Positions 44,937 to 54,727 of a DNA stretch of 64,000 bases are shown piece by piece (position 1 is the stretch's first letter; the number at the start of each line of letters is the position of its first letter). Both the position numbers and the translations under genes were made by a program. A model generated the notes under the pieces. That model did no database searches. It was given only the letters and a program-made list of their open reading frames with translations, and was not told where the DNA came from. The DNA comes from Helianthus annuus. Lineage: Eukaryota; Streptophyta; Magnoliopsida; Asterales; Asteraceae. The DNA lies in contig NC_035433.2 in NCBI RefSeq assembly GCF_002127325.2, forward strand, positions 84,308,951-84,372,950. The letters are read 5' to 3'.

Positions 44937-45542
44937 ATAATGTAATGTAATGTACGGTCTTTTGGGTATCGAGTCTGTAACTTTTTGGTCGAGTTGACCA
45001 AGTCAAGATATCCTCCTATCTTGACTTGGTACGACATTTACATTGGCTTTGTATGTAATGCAGCTGCATGTGTGTAGTCTGCAAGTGTGTTTGTCTGTTA
45101 TATGTTTCTGCAGTTGCCTTAGTGTTTGTTTGCTGTTTGCAGCATCCCACGAAGAACCATTCTTCTTGGGATATGAACATCACGAAGATGCTTCTTCGTG
45201 GTTGATCTGTTTTTTCGTAGAGATGTTTCATGAAGAACCATGGTTCTTCTTGGGCTGTAGTTCTTCGTGGGCCCAGTAACATTCTTCGTAATGTTACTGG
45301 GCTGGGGTCTATAAATTGCAGCATATGTTATGCAGAACAGTTAAGAGAGCTTTGGTTTGAGTCTATAAACACTGTGTGTATGTGTTTGTAATTGTTCTCT
45401 TCCATTTAATCAAGATAGTGAATCTTTGGTTACTTGTGTACTTTATACTTTGCTTTGCTTTCATTCTTACAAGGATTCCGCACTTGTAAGTGTGTTATAA
45501 AAACAAGGAAGTAGGTTTCTTGATCTTCCAAGTGGATCTACA
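44937..45542 (+). mobile_element. RE1 3' LTR, right part
   Basis: Runs from the RE2 end to GTGGATCTACA. It contains four exact ACGAAGAA/TTCTTCGT words at 45146-45290, upstream of TATAAAT (45310-45316), then ATTCCGCACTTGTAAG as in SIRE-type LTRs. That the words match those of the RE1 internal promoter supports joining it to 14036-14083, giving an LTR of about 654 bp. The 5' LTR is not in the window. Confidence 0.65.
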
Positions 45543-46460
45543 AAACCGATCACAAGCCCTATTAACGAAGAAGAAGAGTAGAAAGAATTATCAAAAACAT
45601 AACACACCGTTTTGTCAAAGGTTAAACATTTAATTCATGCCAAGCTTCATCTACAACCTAATGATAATAGGAAGGATCATAATAGATTAAGTGTACGATC
45701 AAACAACTTTGTCAAGTGTCTTGATTACAAGTTCTATCTCTCTCCTTCTCTCTCTCTCTCTCTCTCTCAAACTAAGCTTTTTACAAGTGTTTTCTTGGAG
45801 TGATCTAAAACTCCTATGTGACGTTTCAAGAGCAAACAATCTGTGTGTGAAAAGTGGAAGAGGAGTGGGTGAAATAGGATGGTGAAAATGGGCAGCCAAA
45901 GGGTCCTATATATAGGCCGATCTGATGTAGGGGAGCACGGGCATGCTTAGTACGGGCCCCCTACAGTTGGTTGTATTTCTCATCCATTCCTGGTACATTC
46001 AGTTGAGATTTAATTAATAGGAACAAGCGTTCATGGGCGTTCATGGACAGGTGTTCCAATAGGGCTTGGACATGTGATGTTATTGTCAGATGTCGAAGCT
46101 TCCATGGTTTGTCTTTAGCTAAGCACGAGCGTGCCTAGGTGTTCACGGTCGTGCTTACGCATATCGCGAACTTTTGTTGACTATTCTTGGATTGACTTGT
46201 TAACTTTGTGCTCCTTGGTGTTGCGCACGGCCATGCCCATAGCCTGGCACGATGGTCCCTATTTGGAAACTTGCTGATTTCCTTGGAATCTTCGATTTTT
46301 GCCTCGTTTATGCTCGTTTTTAACTTCTTTTTTTATCCCAAGAACTTGCAAACCTACACTTGTCAAATAGGAACGATTTAGGTATTATTTTAAACTATAA
46401 AGTCATAGAAGCACTTATAGTTAGGGGTAATTAAGCACAAAAAAATATTTGTAATTGATG
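45543..46460. other. Unassigned sequence with a CT microsatellite
   Basis: TCTCTC repeats lie at about 45732-45770. Read on the minus strand, TCCTATATATAG (45900 region) and GC-rich words with CACGGGCATGC-like forms (45940-46260) could belong to an old gypsy LTR. No ORF is supported. Confidence 0.35.
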
Positions 46461-46512
46461 GTACATCATAAACCCTACACTTAAGCATTGCTTGTCCCCA
46501 AGCAATCTAGCA
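46461..46512 (-). mobile_element. Tat/Athila-like gypsy pre-3'-LTR motif
   Basis: The minus strand reads GCTTGGGGACAAGCAATGC then TTAAGTGTAGGG, the hallmark sequence just upstream of the 3' LTR in many plant Tat/Athila-type gypsy elements. Neighbouring coding DNA is missing, so this is a fragment. Confidence 0.45.
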
Positions 46513-46907
46513 AGTTTTTAGTGTAAAATTGTAGGTGATCCAGATGTGTTTGGACATTGCCTACCTCCATTAATTTACAACTTACTTACACTTTTGGGAT
46601 AATGATGAATCATGACATGCCTACTTGGATTTTGTTTATGCATAGCTTCACACACTTCACATTGTTCCATTAAACTCTAGGCTATGTTTGGGGTGAGTTT
46701 TATGGGTGTAACAATCAAGTCAATCCTAGTACATGCATTAGACAGAATCTTGTATGCAAATCATATCTACACTAATTACTTAGCAGAACTGGATGAACCA
46801 ATAGGGCTTCTTTGGGTGATATGAAGAGATATATGGTGGAAAAGGTTTAGGTAGATGGCAAATGAGTGGGTATGGTCAATATTTTTTATAGAACATTAGG
46901 TGATGAC
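46513..46907. other. Unassigned, probably part of the same decayed gypsy element
   Basis: No ORF or repeat is recognised. Confidence 0.3.
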
Positions 46908-47880
46908 TGATATGAGCCAAAATGCACAAGTTTTTATATAAAATTATACTCACTTCTCATTATGTTTAGTTATTGAAATAATCAAAATAGGCCTAAATTG
47001 GTTTATATTGGATTTTCAGGACAAAACCAACGTAATATGACAAAAGAATTGAAAAACGAAGAAAAATCAAGAGAAAAGACAAGTTGCGGATCAAGACACG
47101 GTTCATGACAACATGACATGCCTCTTGCTTGATCCTCAAGTCATGAAAAACTGTCAATCTAGTCAAGACAAGACAAAATGGTGGTCCCCATAGCGAACTA
47201 AATGTCAACGGTACTGCCAGAAAAGCCCAAAACTTCGCAGAAGCATATCTCAGGCTAGGAAAGGAGTTACGGGGACTATAATGGATGAATATTGGGTAGC
47301 TCGACGAAACGATGCCAAAAACAATGATTTTCATGGTAAAAATACTTGAGGCGCGCCCCGTGTTTGAGTGAGACACGGCCTGTGCAAGCGAGGTATGCCC
47401 TAAGTCTCAACAACCGGTAGTTACTAGTCATTGCTGACGTGTCTCCAGACACGCCCCATGTCTCCGATACACGTTCCATGCCTGGGCAACCGGCAGTTGC
47501 AAGTGACTGCTGACGTGTCATCCAGGCATGGCCCATGCCTTCCATGTACGGGGCGTGCCTCAACCTACAGCTGCCTATAAATAGAGTCCATTTTCATCAA
47601 TTTTACTTGCTCATTTTCTCCCCCTTCTCCACTACACACTTCTCTTCTACCCATACTATCTAATCATTGTAATCATTAGGGAAAACTCAAGAATCTGTAG
47701 TCTAATCAAGCTTTTTATGATTTATATAATCTTTACAAGTTTGATCATATCTTCTTAGATGGCCATTCTTGGCTAGATTCTTGAGGGTGTTTCGTGGAAA
47801 CTTACCCGCTCGAAGTCAAGCTAACTAAGGAAGATCATGGGCAAGGAAGGTGTGTGTGTGTGTGTGTTAATGACTTTAAG
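46908..47880 (+). mobile_element. LTR-like remnant of a gypsy (Tat/Athila-like) element
   Basis: Begins TGATATGAGCCAAAATGCAC, similar to Tat-type LTR starts. It contains CACGCCCCATG/GGCGTGCC-rich words (47350-47560) and a CTATAAATAGAGTCC promoter-like site near 47573, followed by a CT-rich leader. The 3' boundary is unclear; (GT)n occurs at about 47850. Confidence 0.4.
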
Positions 47881-48035
47881 TAATTAAATAGTTTATTGAA
47901 AATGAGTGAAATAATAATGTCACCAACCCAATAACATGTTGTTAATCACAACTCAATAGTCACTAATGTTGTTGAGAGAAATTATCAGTGGACTCATAAT
48001 ATAATAACTCCATATAAATACTATATTGAAGGCTT
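47881..48035. other. Unassigned AT-rich spacer
   Basis: Nothing recognised. Confidence 0.3.
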
Positions 48036-48330
48036 TGTGTGATAACCCAGCTACCCTGTTTCCTCGAACGATAACAGTTAAACAGTCGTTGCATCAAACT
48101 TCGATATGAAATCATTGTTCGTTTACGAACTAGTAAAGGAAACTAAATCTTTGTATCGAATGCATACAGGATATGTTTGTGGATCCGATAACTAAAGGTC
48201 TATTACTCATAAATATTATGTAAACACTTACAATAAGGACGTGATTGCTGATGACTATGCAAAATTGCATATTGTACTATGAATGATTAATTGTTAATTT
48301 TCCGCGTCCATTTATAATATGTTTGTCTGT
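48036..48330 (+). pseudogene. Copia pol C-terminal (RNase H tail) remnant
   Basis: On the plus strand, NFDMKSLFVYELVKE... and, after a frame change, DPITKGLLLINIM match the conserved end of copia RNase H (KHID.K...V.E..., ADP.TKGL). At least one frameshift, no start, and no other domains around it. This is a lineage different from RE1-RE4, whose tails read differently. Confidence 0.5.
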
Positions 48331-48938
48331 AAATATGTTACTAATGACACATTAATAGTAATTATACAAATCAAACGTTAAGGGTTTGTTTGTCAATTTT
48401 GATCCCCACAACTTATATTTTAAATTTGGATTTTAGTATGATTACTGGGGTCCTGAGTTGAATACCAAGTCAACGGTTGTATTTCTTTGCTATAGTTTGG
48501 TTTATTTCTAGAATAAGTATTAACTTCCGATTAAACTTATCTAATACTAATAACAAATTATTAACGTAAAATGAAAAATCCGACGAATTATAAGAACTTA
48601 AAGAACTTGACCTTACAGCAGGTATTATCAAAAACAAAATGTAACAAAAATCCTAACAAAAATCAACTTTACCCAAATTTTTTTTAACAAGAAGTAGTTT
48701 TTGTTGATTTTCACCACCCATAAAAAATGCTTGTAGGTGGTGTAAATGCTCATTCATGCTGATGTTGGTAGAGCAGCTTAAAAGAGTCGAAAAGGTTGCT
48801 TCGAATTTTTTTACAGTTGTGTTTGTGATATTTTAATTTACGTGTGTGAAAAAAAGGGAACATAACTCACACGGGAATTCAGAGTTCTCTAAGCTCTCAC
48901 AGCTTGTAGGAGTTTTCTCTACACACACATACATATAT
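48331..48938. other. Unassigned AT-rich sequence
   Basis: No ORF, LTR or repeat structure recognised. Confidence 0.3.
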
Positions 48939-48939
48939 A

Positions 48940-49250
48940 TGGGATGGATCATGAGAAAACTCATTTAAAAGAAAACTAAAAACTACCAAAAATAAGTTTA
49001 AAACACACCAATTTTTTAAAACATTTTTTGTCTGCAAAATCAACATTTTTTAAAATACAAAAAGTAAAGAAAAACATAAAAAAAAAGTTATATTACACAT
49101 ATGTAATACTACAAAAAAACCACAACCCCCCACCCCCACCTCCCAGTAATATAAACAAAAAAAAACACTAAATACTAAACCCTAAACATAAACCCCACCC
49201 CTACCCAAAAAAAAACCTAACATCATAATACCTCAAAGACACCCTTTCTT

Positions 49251-49267
<17 letters not shown>
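48940..49267. mobile_element. Half of a TA-tract foldback element
   Basis: ATATATATGGGATGGATCATGAGAAAACTC has the same start style (TA tract, GGG..GG.TCA) as the three foldbacks that follow. No inverted partner arm was found before 49267, so it is truncated. C-rich (CCCCCCACCCCCACC) and CT-repeat stretches lie inside. Confidence 0.4.
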
Positions 49268-49293
<26 letters not shown>

Positions 49294-49306
49294 TAATATA
49301 TATATA
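49268..49306. repeat. TA microsatellite
   Basis: About 39 bases of almost pure (TA)n, bounding a foldback element. Confidence 0.9.
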
Positions 49307-49655
49307 GGGGATGGTTCAAATGAAAACCACTTTTATTGTGAAAACTCGAAAACTAACTAAAAAAAGCCTAAAAAACACACAAAGAATTTTTTTTTTCAAT
49401 TTTTTTTATAAAAATCGTTGGTTTTTATATATAAAAAAAACTTTTTTTCAAAAAAAAAAAAATTGTAGTACACATACACATGTGCACTACACAAAAAAAA
49501 TTTTTTTTTTTTTGAAAATTTTTTTTATATATAAAAAACCTACGAAATTTGGTTTGCAAAAAAATAAAAAATAAAAAAACAATTTTTGTATGTTTTTTTG
49601 GCTTTTTTAATTAGTTTTCGAGTTTTCACAACTAGTGGTTTTCATTTGAACCTTC

Positions 49656-49658
<3 letters not shown>
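49307..49658. mobile_element. Foldback MITE-like element 1 in a TA tract
   Basis: Left end GGGGATGGTTCAAATGAAAA plus CCACTTTTATTGTGAAAACTC is mirrored at the right end (GAGTTTTCACAACTAGTGG plus TTTTCATTTGAACCTTCCCC). The arms extend inward (CGAAAACTAACTAAAAAAAG). 352 bp, no coding capacity, flanked by (TA)n on both sides. Confidence 0.75.

Positions 49659-49730
<72 letters not shown>
49659..49730. repeat. TA microsatellite (72 bp)
   Basis: Uninterrupted TA dinucleotides between foldback elements 1 and 2. The Tyr/Ile-repeat ORFs over it are artefacts. Confidence 0.95.
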
Positions 49731-49733
<3 letters not shown>

Positions 49734-50179
49734 AGAAGATCATGCGAGAACCACCTCTTATTGTGAGAACCGCGAGAACCAATGTGAACACACCAAAAAT
49801 GCCTAGAATAAAAACCACCCCGAGTTGTAAGAACCGCGAGAACCACACCATCCGGGTCGCCGTTTACCATGATTTTTTTTTTACAACTACATGTGTATAT
49901 TATAAACACATCCGTAAAAAAAAAATTTAAACGGCCCCCCCGAGGGGGTAGTTTTTTACACCACAAGTTTGGTGTTTTTATTTTTCTTTTTTTTTTCACC
50001 AAACTTGTGGTGTAAAAAACTACCCCCTCCGGGGGGGGGGGGGGGCGTTTAAATTTTTTTTTACAGATGTGTTTATAATATACACATGTAGTTGTAAAAA
50101 AAAATCATGGTAAACGGCGACCCGGATGGTGTGGTTCTCGCGGTTCTTACAACTCGGGGTGGTTTTCATTCTAGCGGCT

Positions 50180-50182
<3 letters not shown>
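49731..50182. mobile_element. Foldback MITE-like element 2: long near-perfect palindrome
   Basis: Starts GGGAGAAGATCATGCGAG and ends CTAGCGGCTCCC. The arms (about 49805-49980 and 50000-50175) are nearly exact inverted copies, including GAACCGCGAGAACC, CCGGGTCGCCGTTTACCATG, the homopolymer stretches, and CACCACAAGTTTGGTG, around a T-rich loop. No coding capacity; the DNA or RNA would form a long hairpin. Confidence 0.85.

Positions 50183-50214
<32 letters not shown>
50183..50214. repeat. TA microsatellite
   Basis: About 32 bases of (TA)n between foldbacks 2 and 3. Confidence 0.9.
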
Positions 50215-50217
<3 letters not shown>

Positions 50218-50725
50218 GGAGGTTCATTTGAGAAGAAAATTTTATTAAGAAGAAAAAGAACAAAGGGTACAATTGTAAAATATTAAGTAGTTATTCTTTT
50301 ATCTCATTTATTACAATCTTTAAGTAATTAATTACTCATAAAGACTATTATTCTCTACACTAATTTTCATTGCCTACACACATAAAAAGTTATCCTACAT
50401 ATTTCGAAAATTATCCTACACATACTTAAATTTATCCTACACAACTCGTAATTTATCCTACACACCTAGTAATTTGTCATACACTCTAAATTAATTTTTT
50501 TTTATTTTTGAGAAATATATATATTTTGAAAATAAGTTATAAATTTAATGTAGTTAACTATTAAAAAGGAAGAGTAGATATTAATGATTTATGTAACTTT
50601 ACAAATATATCCTTACATTAAAATTAAATGCAAATATTAAATGAAGTAAAATGAAACATTCTTATTGGTTGAAACTTATTCCTTTTTCTTCTTACAGAAA
50701 ATTTCTTCTCATTTGAACCTTCCGC
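50215..50725. mobile_element. Foldback MITE-like element 3 in a TA tract
   Basis: Ends GGGGGAGGTTCATTTGAGAA plus GAAAATTTT...AAGAAGAAAAAG and, inverted, CTTTTTCTTCTTACAGAAAA plus TTTCTTCTCATTTGAACCTTCCGC. The interior is AT-rich with repeated ATCCTACACA words (50390-50465). About 511 bp, non-coding. Confidence 0.75.
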
Positions 50726-50746
50726 TATATATATATATATATATAT
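50726..50746. repeat. TA microsatellite
   Basis: (TA)n ending the run of foldbacks. Confidence 0.9.
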
Positions 50747-51400
50747 CACACAGACGCAAACTGTGTTCTTTAGAGCACATAAACCCATCAAAACTATACA
50801 CCCTAAACCTTAACTTGACCAAACTAACGAGATGTCGTCTACTTCTTTCTCTGCTATGTTTACTGGATTATCTGGCATGTCAGGTATTTATCTTTTATCA
50901 TGTTTTATATTAGTTCTTACAGAATTGAACAACAAAACAATCATTCTGTGTGAAATGATTGGATTTGAGTTTGGTAATTCGATCAAGGTGGTGATCGAAT
51001 CTGTCACACAGTCTAATGATCACAAACTGTGTGAAAATCAATGTTCAATTCATAGTCGGGGAATAATGATTCAAGTCCTATGTGTTTTGATCATTCAACT
51101 TAGTACCGATTGAAATTAGTGTGGAGCAATCATATAAGCTCAAGAAGAACAAGTAAAAAAAAGGAGGGAAGCAAATGGCTCAATCAGAACATAGCTCAAA
51201 AAGAGCCGAAAAAGAGGAATGGTCCGATGGAGCGTCCATATCAAGATTGTCATTTATTAAGACGTTGTAAAGGGTTGTGGCAAACGCAGGCTCTGAGGTT
51301 AAAAGATGAGTGGACAGGCTAAAGATAATGGTTTGTGTGACTGAGTGGTAGCTCAAAAGAAAGGAGACTAGGTAAGTTGTTTTGGTTTAGAAGCGAATTG
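50747..51400 (+). pseudogene. Unassigned retroelement-like remnant
   Basis: A CT-rich leader and ATG at 50832 open a short reading (MSSTSFSAMFTGLSGMS) that runs into GTATTTATC, a possible splice donor. 51125-51215 is homologous to 7575-7680 (both contain CAATCATATAAGCTC and CAGAACATAGC), so it is a second copy of the same old gag-like repeat. No complete frame. Confidence 0.35.
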
Positions 51401-51954
51401 AAAGAGTTAGGATTGTTCTGCATTATTTTTTATTATTTTTCTTTATTTATTTATTTATTTATTTAAGTAATTTACGGGTCAGATGGATGGAGTTGGATTG
51501 TTTTGCATTATTTTTAAGGGGTATTTACATATATCCCCTCCTAACTTCATTAATTACGTATATATCGAACTTAAAAAAATTAATTACATATATCCCATTC
51601 CTTAAAGCTATGAATTTCAAATTTACCAATTTGAATTTATTTTATTAAAAACTATATATAAAATGACTATTTTATCCTTTTTATAAAAACATAAAAATTA
51701 GAACCCATTTCTAATCAGATTTCAAATAAACCGAAAGATCAAACATAAAAGTTAAGTATATTGTTATATTGTAACTTCATGTAGTTACATAATTACACTT
51801 TTGAAACGAATAAAATACAATACTACGTGCGCTGGCTTATTTAGTTTGCTAATTTATACATATATAGTTTTATCCTTTCTAATGTCTTATTTTTACCTTC
51901 TTTCATATAAATGAGCGTACCCTAATATTCTAGCTTGAGATTTTTATATAACTG
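51401..51954. other. Intergenic, AT-rich
   Basis: Contains a short TTTATTTATTTATTTA stretch near 51445. No gene or element recognised. Confidence 0.35.
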
Positions 51955-52865
51955 GTTCATGCCCTGCCCGTGTTACAGGGCGATGGCCGAATAATTCTCA
52001 ATCAATTAAGAAAATATTATTATAATTTTGTTAGGAAAAAATCTAAAACGATGACAAGACCGTAGTTCTGAGCTCAGAGCAAAACTGTAGTTTGTCAGGA
52101 TTAATGAGCGAGTGTTAGGCGGCTCCTTGACATGGAAAAAATTAAATCGAGTCAACCAATTAAAAAAACACTTTTATAGTTTTGCTAAAAAAATTAAAAC
52201 GATAGCAATACTGTAATTTGAACTGAGGGCAAAGTTGTATTTGTTGACTTGGGTAAAATCGTAATTTTCCAAAAGTAATTAAATTGATGGCAATACTATA
52301 AATTTGAACCAGAGACAAAATCGTAATATAACTTTGCAATAAGGACAAAATCGTAATTTTAAGCTGGGGACAAAACAATATTTTAATTTGAACCGGGGCA
52401 AAATCAAAATTTTGAACTGAGGGCAAAATCGTAATTTTGAATTGGGGACAAAAGCATACTTTTATTTTAAACCGGGCAAAAACATAATTTTAAACTGAAG
52501 GCGAAATCATATTTTTGTAACGGGGCAAAAATGCGAAATCGTCATTTTTAGTTTGGGGCAAAAACAAAAATTTATTGAACTGGGGCCAAAATTGTAATTG
52601 TAATATGAGGATAAAATCATAATTTTGAACCAATGGCAAAATCGTAATTTTGAGTGAGGGACAAAAACATAATTTTATTTTGAAGTGAGGGCAAAAACGT
52701 AATCTTATTTTAAATAAAGGACGGATAATTTTATTTTGAATTGAGGGTAAAACGTAATCTTATTTTAAACAAATGACGAAACCATAAATTTAAAACGAAT
52801 ATAAAATGATAAAATGTTTGGTCTAATAGGGAAGTGTCACGCAGCTGCGTGGCACTATTCCCCTC
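51955..52865. repeat. Interspersed repeat with GGGGCAAAATCGTAATTTT minisatellite, copy 1
   Basis: Starts near TGCCCTGCCCGTGTTACAGGG then CGATGGCCGAATAATTCTCA. Most of 52200-52790 consists of degenerate units of 25-35 bp around GGGGCAAAATCGTAATTTT. The same start and unit occur at 59580-60375. Reading frames over it are artefacts of the repeat. Family not known to me; the GC-rich start resembles ends of some plant MITE/Helitron-like repeats. Confidence 0.6.
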
Positions 52866-53027
52866 ACTTGTATTTGTATAGGTAGGAAATACACATGGAA
52901 CTAGATCCGTTTATTATGACCGTGGGACAAATTCCTTTTTTCTTATTAATTAACTTACAACAGAAAATTCCAACCCACGGATATATGACTTATTCAAGGC
53001 GCTAATTCAAGATAACGAATATTCGCA

Positions 53028-53066
53028 GTCAAAGTCAAGCCAGAGTGTCGGGCTCACCTATAAATA
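53028..53066 (+). promoter_or_regulatory. Promoter of peptide gene 2: two W-boxes and a TATA box
   Basis: GTCAA at 53028-53032 and 53034-53038 (AGTCAAAGTCAAG; W-box TTGAC cores on the minus strand) and TATAAATA at 53059-53066, 116 bases before the ATG. Order and spacing match peptide gene 1. Confidence 0.7.
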
Positions 53067-53174
53067 ACCTTCTCCTCATCATCCAAATATCCATCAAACC
53101 CTACCTGTTCTAATCATTTATCTGCACAAACTGTCTTTATTCATTCTTTTTGCATATTTAGCCGCACAAGAAAC

Positions 53175-53447
53175 ATGAAACAAGAAACAAAAAACTTAGC
53201 CATTATTACATTCTTTGTACTTATATTCTTAAATATCCAAGGGAATGGAGCCTATAGACTTCTTGGAAGAGAATTTGAAGAAACATGGATGAAGAGATCA
53301 GGAAATCTATTGTTACCATCTCTACCACATACCCCGGTTCCAACCCCAGGGAACGGATGCGATAACACAGGCAACGGTGGTAACCCATGTGTCGGTTCTA
53401 AGAAGGTAGCGGGTCGCCGTCGTGTGGTGCTTCGCAGCCACCATTAA
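53175..53447 (+). CDS. Small secreted peptide precursor, copy 2 (90 aa, family not recognised)
   Basis: Signal peptide with hydrophobic core at residues 8-21, cleavage probably near NGA-26, then YRLLG. A ten-residue insertion relative to copy 1 contains EETWMKRSG, with a KR dibasic site that could be a processing point. The conserved block TPGNGCDNTGNGGNPC then VGSKKVAGR follows, with cysteines C62 and C72 nine residues apart as in copy 1. The basic tail RRRVVLRSHH replaces the Pro-rich tail of copy 1. The paralogue, UTRs and promoter are conserved, so both copies look like real genes kept under constraint. A signalling or defence peptide role is inference from architecture and W-boxes. Product presumably secreted. 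Confidence 0.75.
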   Translation: MKQETKNLAIITFFVLIFLNIQGNGAYRLLGREFEETWMKRSGNLLLPSLPHTPVPTPGNGCDNTGNGGNPCVGSKKVAGRRRVVLRSHH

Positions 53448-53700
53448 CCCCTACTTCCATTGATAGCTGATACTGGCCATTACTGAACATTGGTCATATA
53501 TGCAGATAATTAACAACCTTACAAAAGATTTGTTTTTTCAACAATTAATTTGTTGCTGTTTTTCTTGACCTATTCTATTGTTTGATTCATTATTCATGAT
53601 TTATTGCGTATGTTTAGATCATAATTGTATTATTTTAACACAATTTATAAAGTGATGCATGGTTCCTGTCCTTCACAAACATTAATGTTCGTTAAGTTTC
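53448..53700 (+). other. 3' UTR-like conserved tract of peptide gene 2
   Basis: Shares ordered blocks with 5914-6135 (ACTGGCCA, TTAACAACCTTACAAA, GATTCATTATTCATGATT, GCATGGTT). Confidence 0.55.
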
Positions 53701-53945
53701 TTTATGTTTTCTTTTATTTGAATTACAATGGTTGCTTCTTCTCTATTCACTAATAATTCTAAATTATTCACCTTTGTCATGGATTTAACCTGGGACCTCT
53801 TCTCTAAGAAGCATATATATGCCTCTAAGTGGGCTAGCAGCACATTAGCGATCGTTAAGTTATGTAACGATACATATTTATGCAACATATTCTGTATACG
53901 TCACAAGTAAGCAAAGTGTGTTTGGACCGTTAACTAAACTATTTT
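53701..53945. other. Intergenic
   Basis: Two short overlapping ORFs on opposite strands have no recognisable content; nothing else seen. Confidence 0.3.
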
Positions 53946-54290
53946 AATGGTTAGAGTTAAATATCATTTTAGTCCCTGTGGTTTGGGTTATTTTGCCAAT
54001 TTACAAATGTTTCATTTTCCGCATGTGGTTACAAAAAGATTTTATATGGTCGAATTGCTCTTCTATTTTTTCTTCATCCATTTTTTCTGTTAACGAGAAG
54101 GGCAATTCAGTCATTTTATATGGTCGAATTGCCCTTCTATTTAACAGATCTGCATATAAAATGACCAAATTGCCCTTCTCGTTAACAGAAAAAATGGATA
54201 AAATTAACCTAGTGGACTAAAATGGCTACGGTGAAACCTTTGGACTAAACTAACAAAATGACCCAAACCATGAAATTTAACTCTAATGGT
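53946..54290. mobile_element. Foldback MITE-like element
   Basis: Outer arms AGAGTTAAATATCATTTTAG / inverted GAAATTTAACTCT and CTGTGGTTTGGGT / inverted ACCCAAACCATG. The inner arms CTGTTAACGAGAAGGGCAAT and ATTGCCCTTCTCGTTAACAG are perfect inverted copies about 50 bases apart. Non-coding; the ORF at 53978-54220 is a shadow. Confidence 0.7.
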
Positions 54291-54725
54291 TATGATTGAT
54301 GGCGTGGAGTAAAAAGGAGCTGAGAGGCACACATGGATAGTTTCAGTTGTATAGTTTTTATGCTTAAATCTATTTCAACCGATTTTTTGTTTTCAAATCA
54401 AATAACTTCAAATGTATTTCAAAATTAACTAGTTTTTTTATGTCGCGCGTTACGGTGAAACCGAGCAAATGATAATGTAAAACAAACGTGATTTGAAAAT
54501 GAAGCATGTTGTTTAGAAAGTTAAGCTATTAGAACGGTTTAGTTTATTATCGTACGGTATAATACCAAATAAATACTTTATTTTGAGTACAACTTCTTTT
54601 TTAACAAAACTTATAACAGAATGTCGAGAAAAAAATCAATCACAACTACGTACTTAATACTTAAGTTCTCTAGAAAAAAAGTTACAAACATAAATTATTA
54701 AAAAAGTATCAAATTAATTGATAAA
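54291..54725. other. Intergenic, AT-rich
   Basis: Contains a degenerate ATGTCGCGCGTTACGG motif near 54440, similar to the GC-rich start of the 51.9 and 59.6 kb repeats. Otherwise nothing. Confidence 0.3.
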
Positions 54726-54727
54726 TT

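Larger units (their letters stand above)
8100..45542 (+). mobile_element. RE1: outermost Ty1/copia (SIRE/Maximus-type) element, 5'-truncated and split
   Basis: The retained parts are the post-pol spacer (about 8160-9160), the internal promoter, intron and third ORF (9400-13927), the polypurine tract (14025-14033) and the 3' LTR (14036-14083 plus 44937-45542). RE2 with RE3 and RE4 inside is inserted 48 bp into the LTR. The joined assignment is supported by the same ACGAAGAACC word occurring in the internal promoter, the intron and the LTR part on the far side of the nest. 5' LTR, gag and pol are missing, so the left end is approximate. Confidence 0.7.

Noticed and set aside
45699..45899. Minus-strand ORF with RERERERR
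   Set aside because: Translation of the CT microsatellite.
49586..50002. ORFs with runs of Tyr-Ile on both strands
   Set aside because: Pure translations of the (TA)n microsatellite and foldback ends.
50832..51113. 93-codon ORF as a host gene
   Set aside because: After a plausible first 18 codons the reading passes a donor-like GTATTTATC into AT-rich DNA and then into an old repeat shared with 7.6 kb; no support as an intact gene.
53978..54220. 80-codon ORF
   Set aside because: It lies within an inverted-repeat MITE-like element; the reading reflects its palindromic arms.
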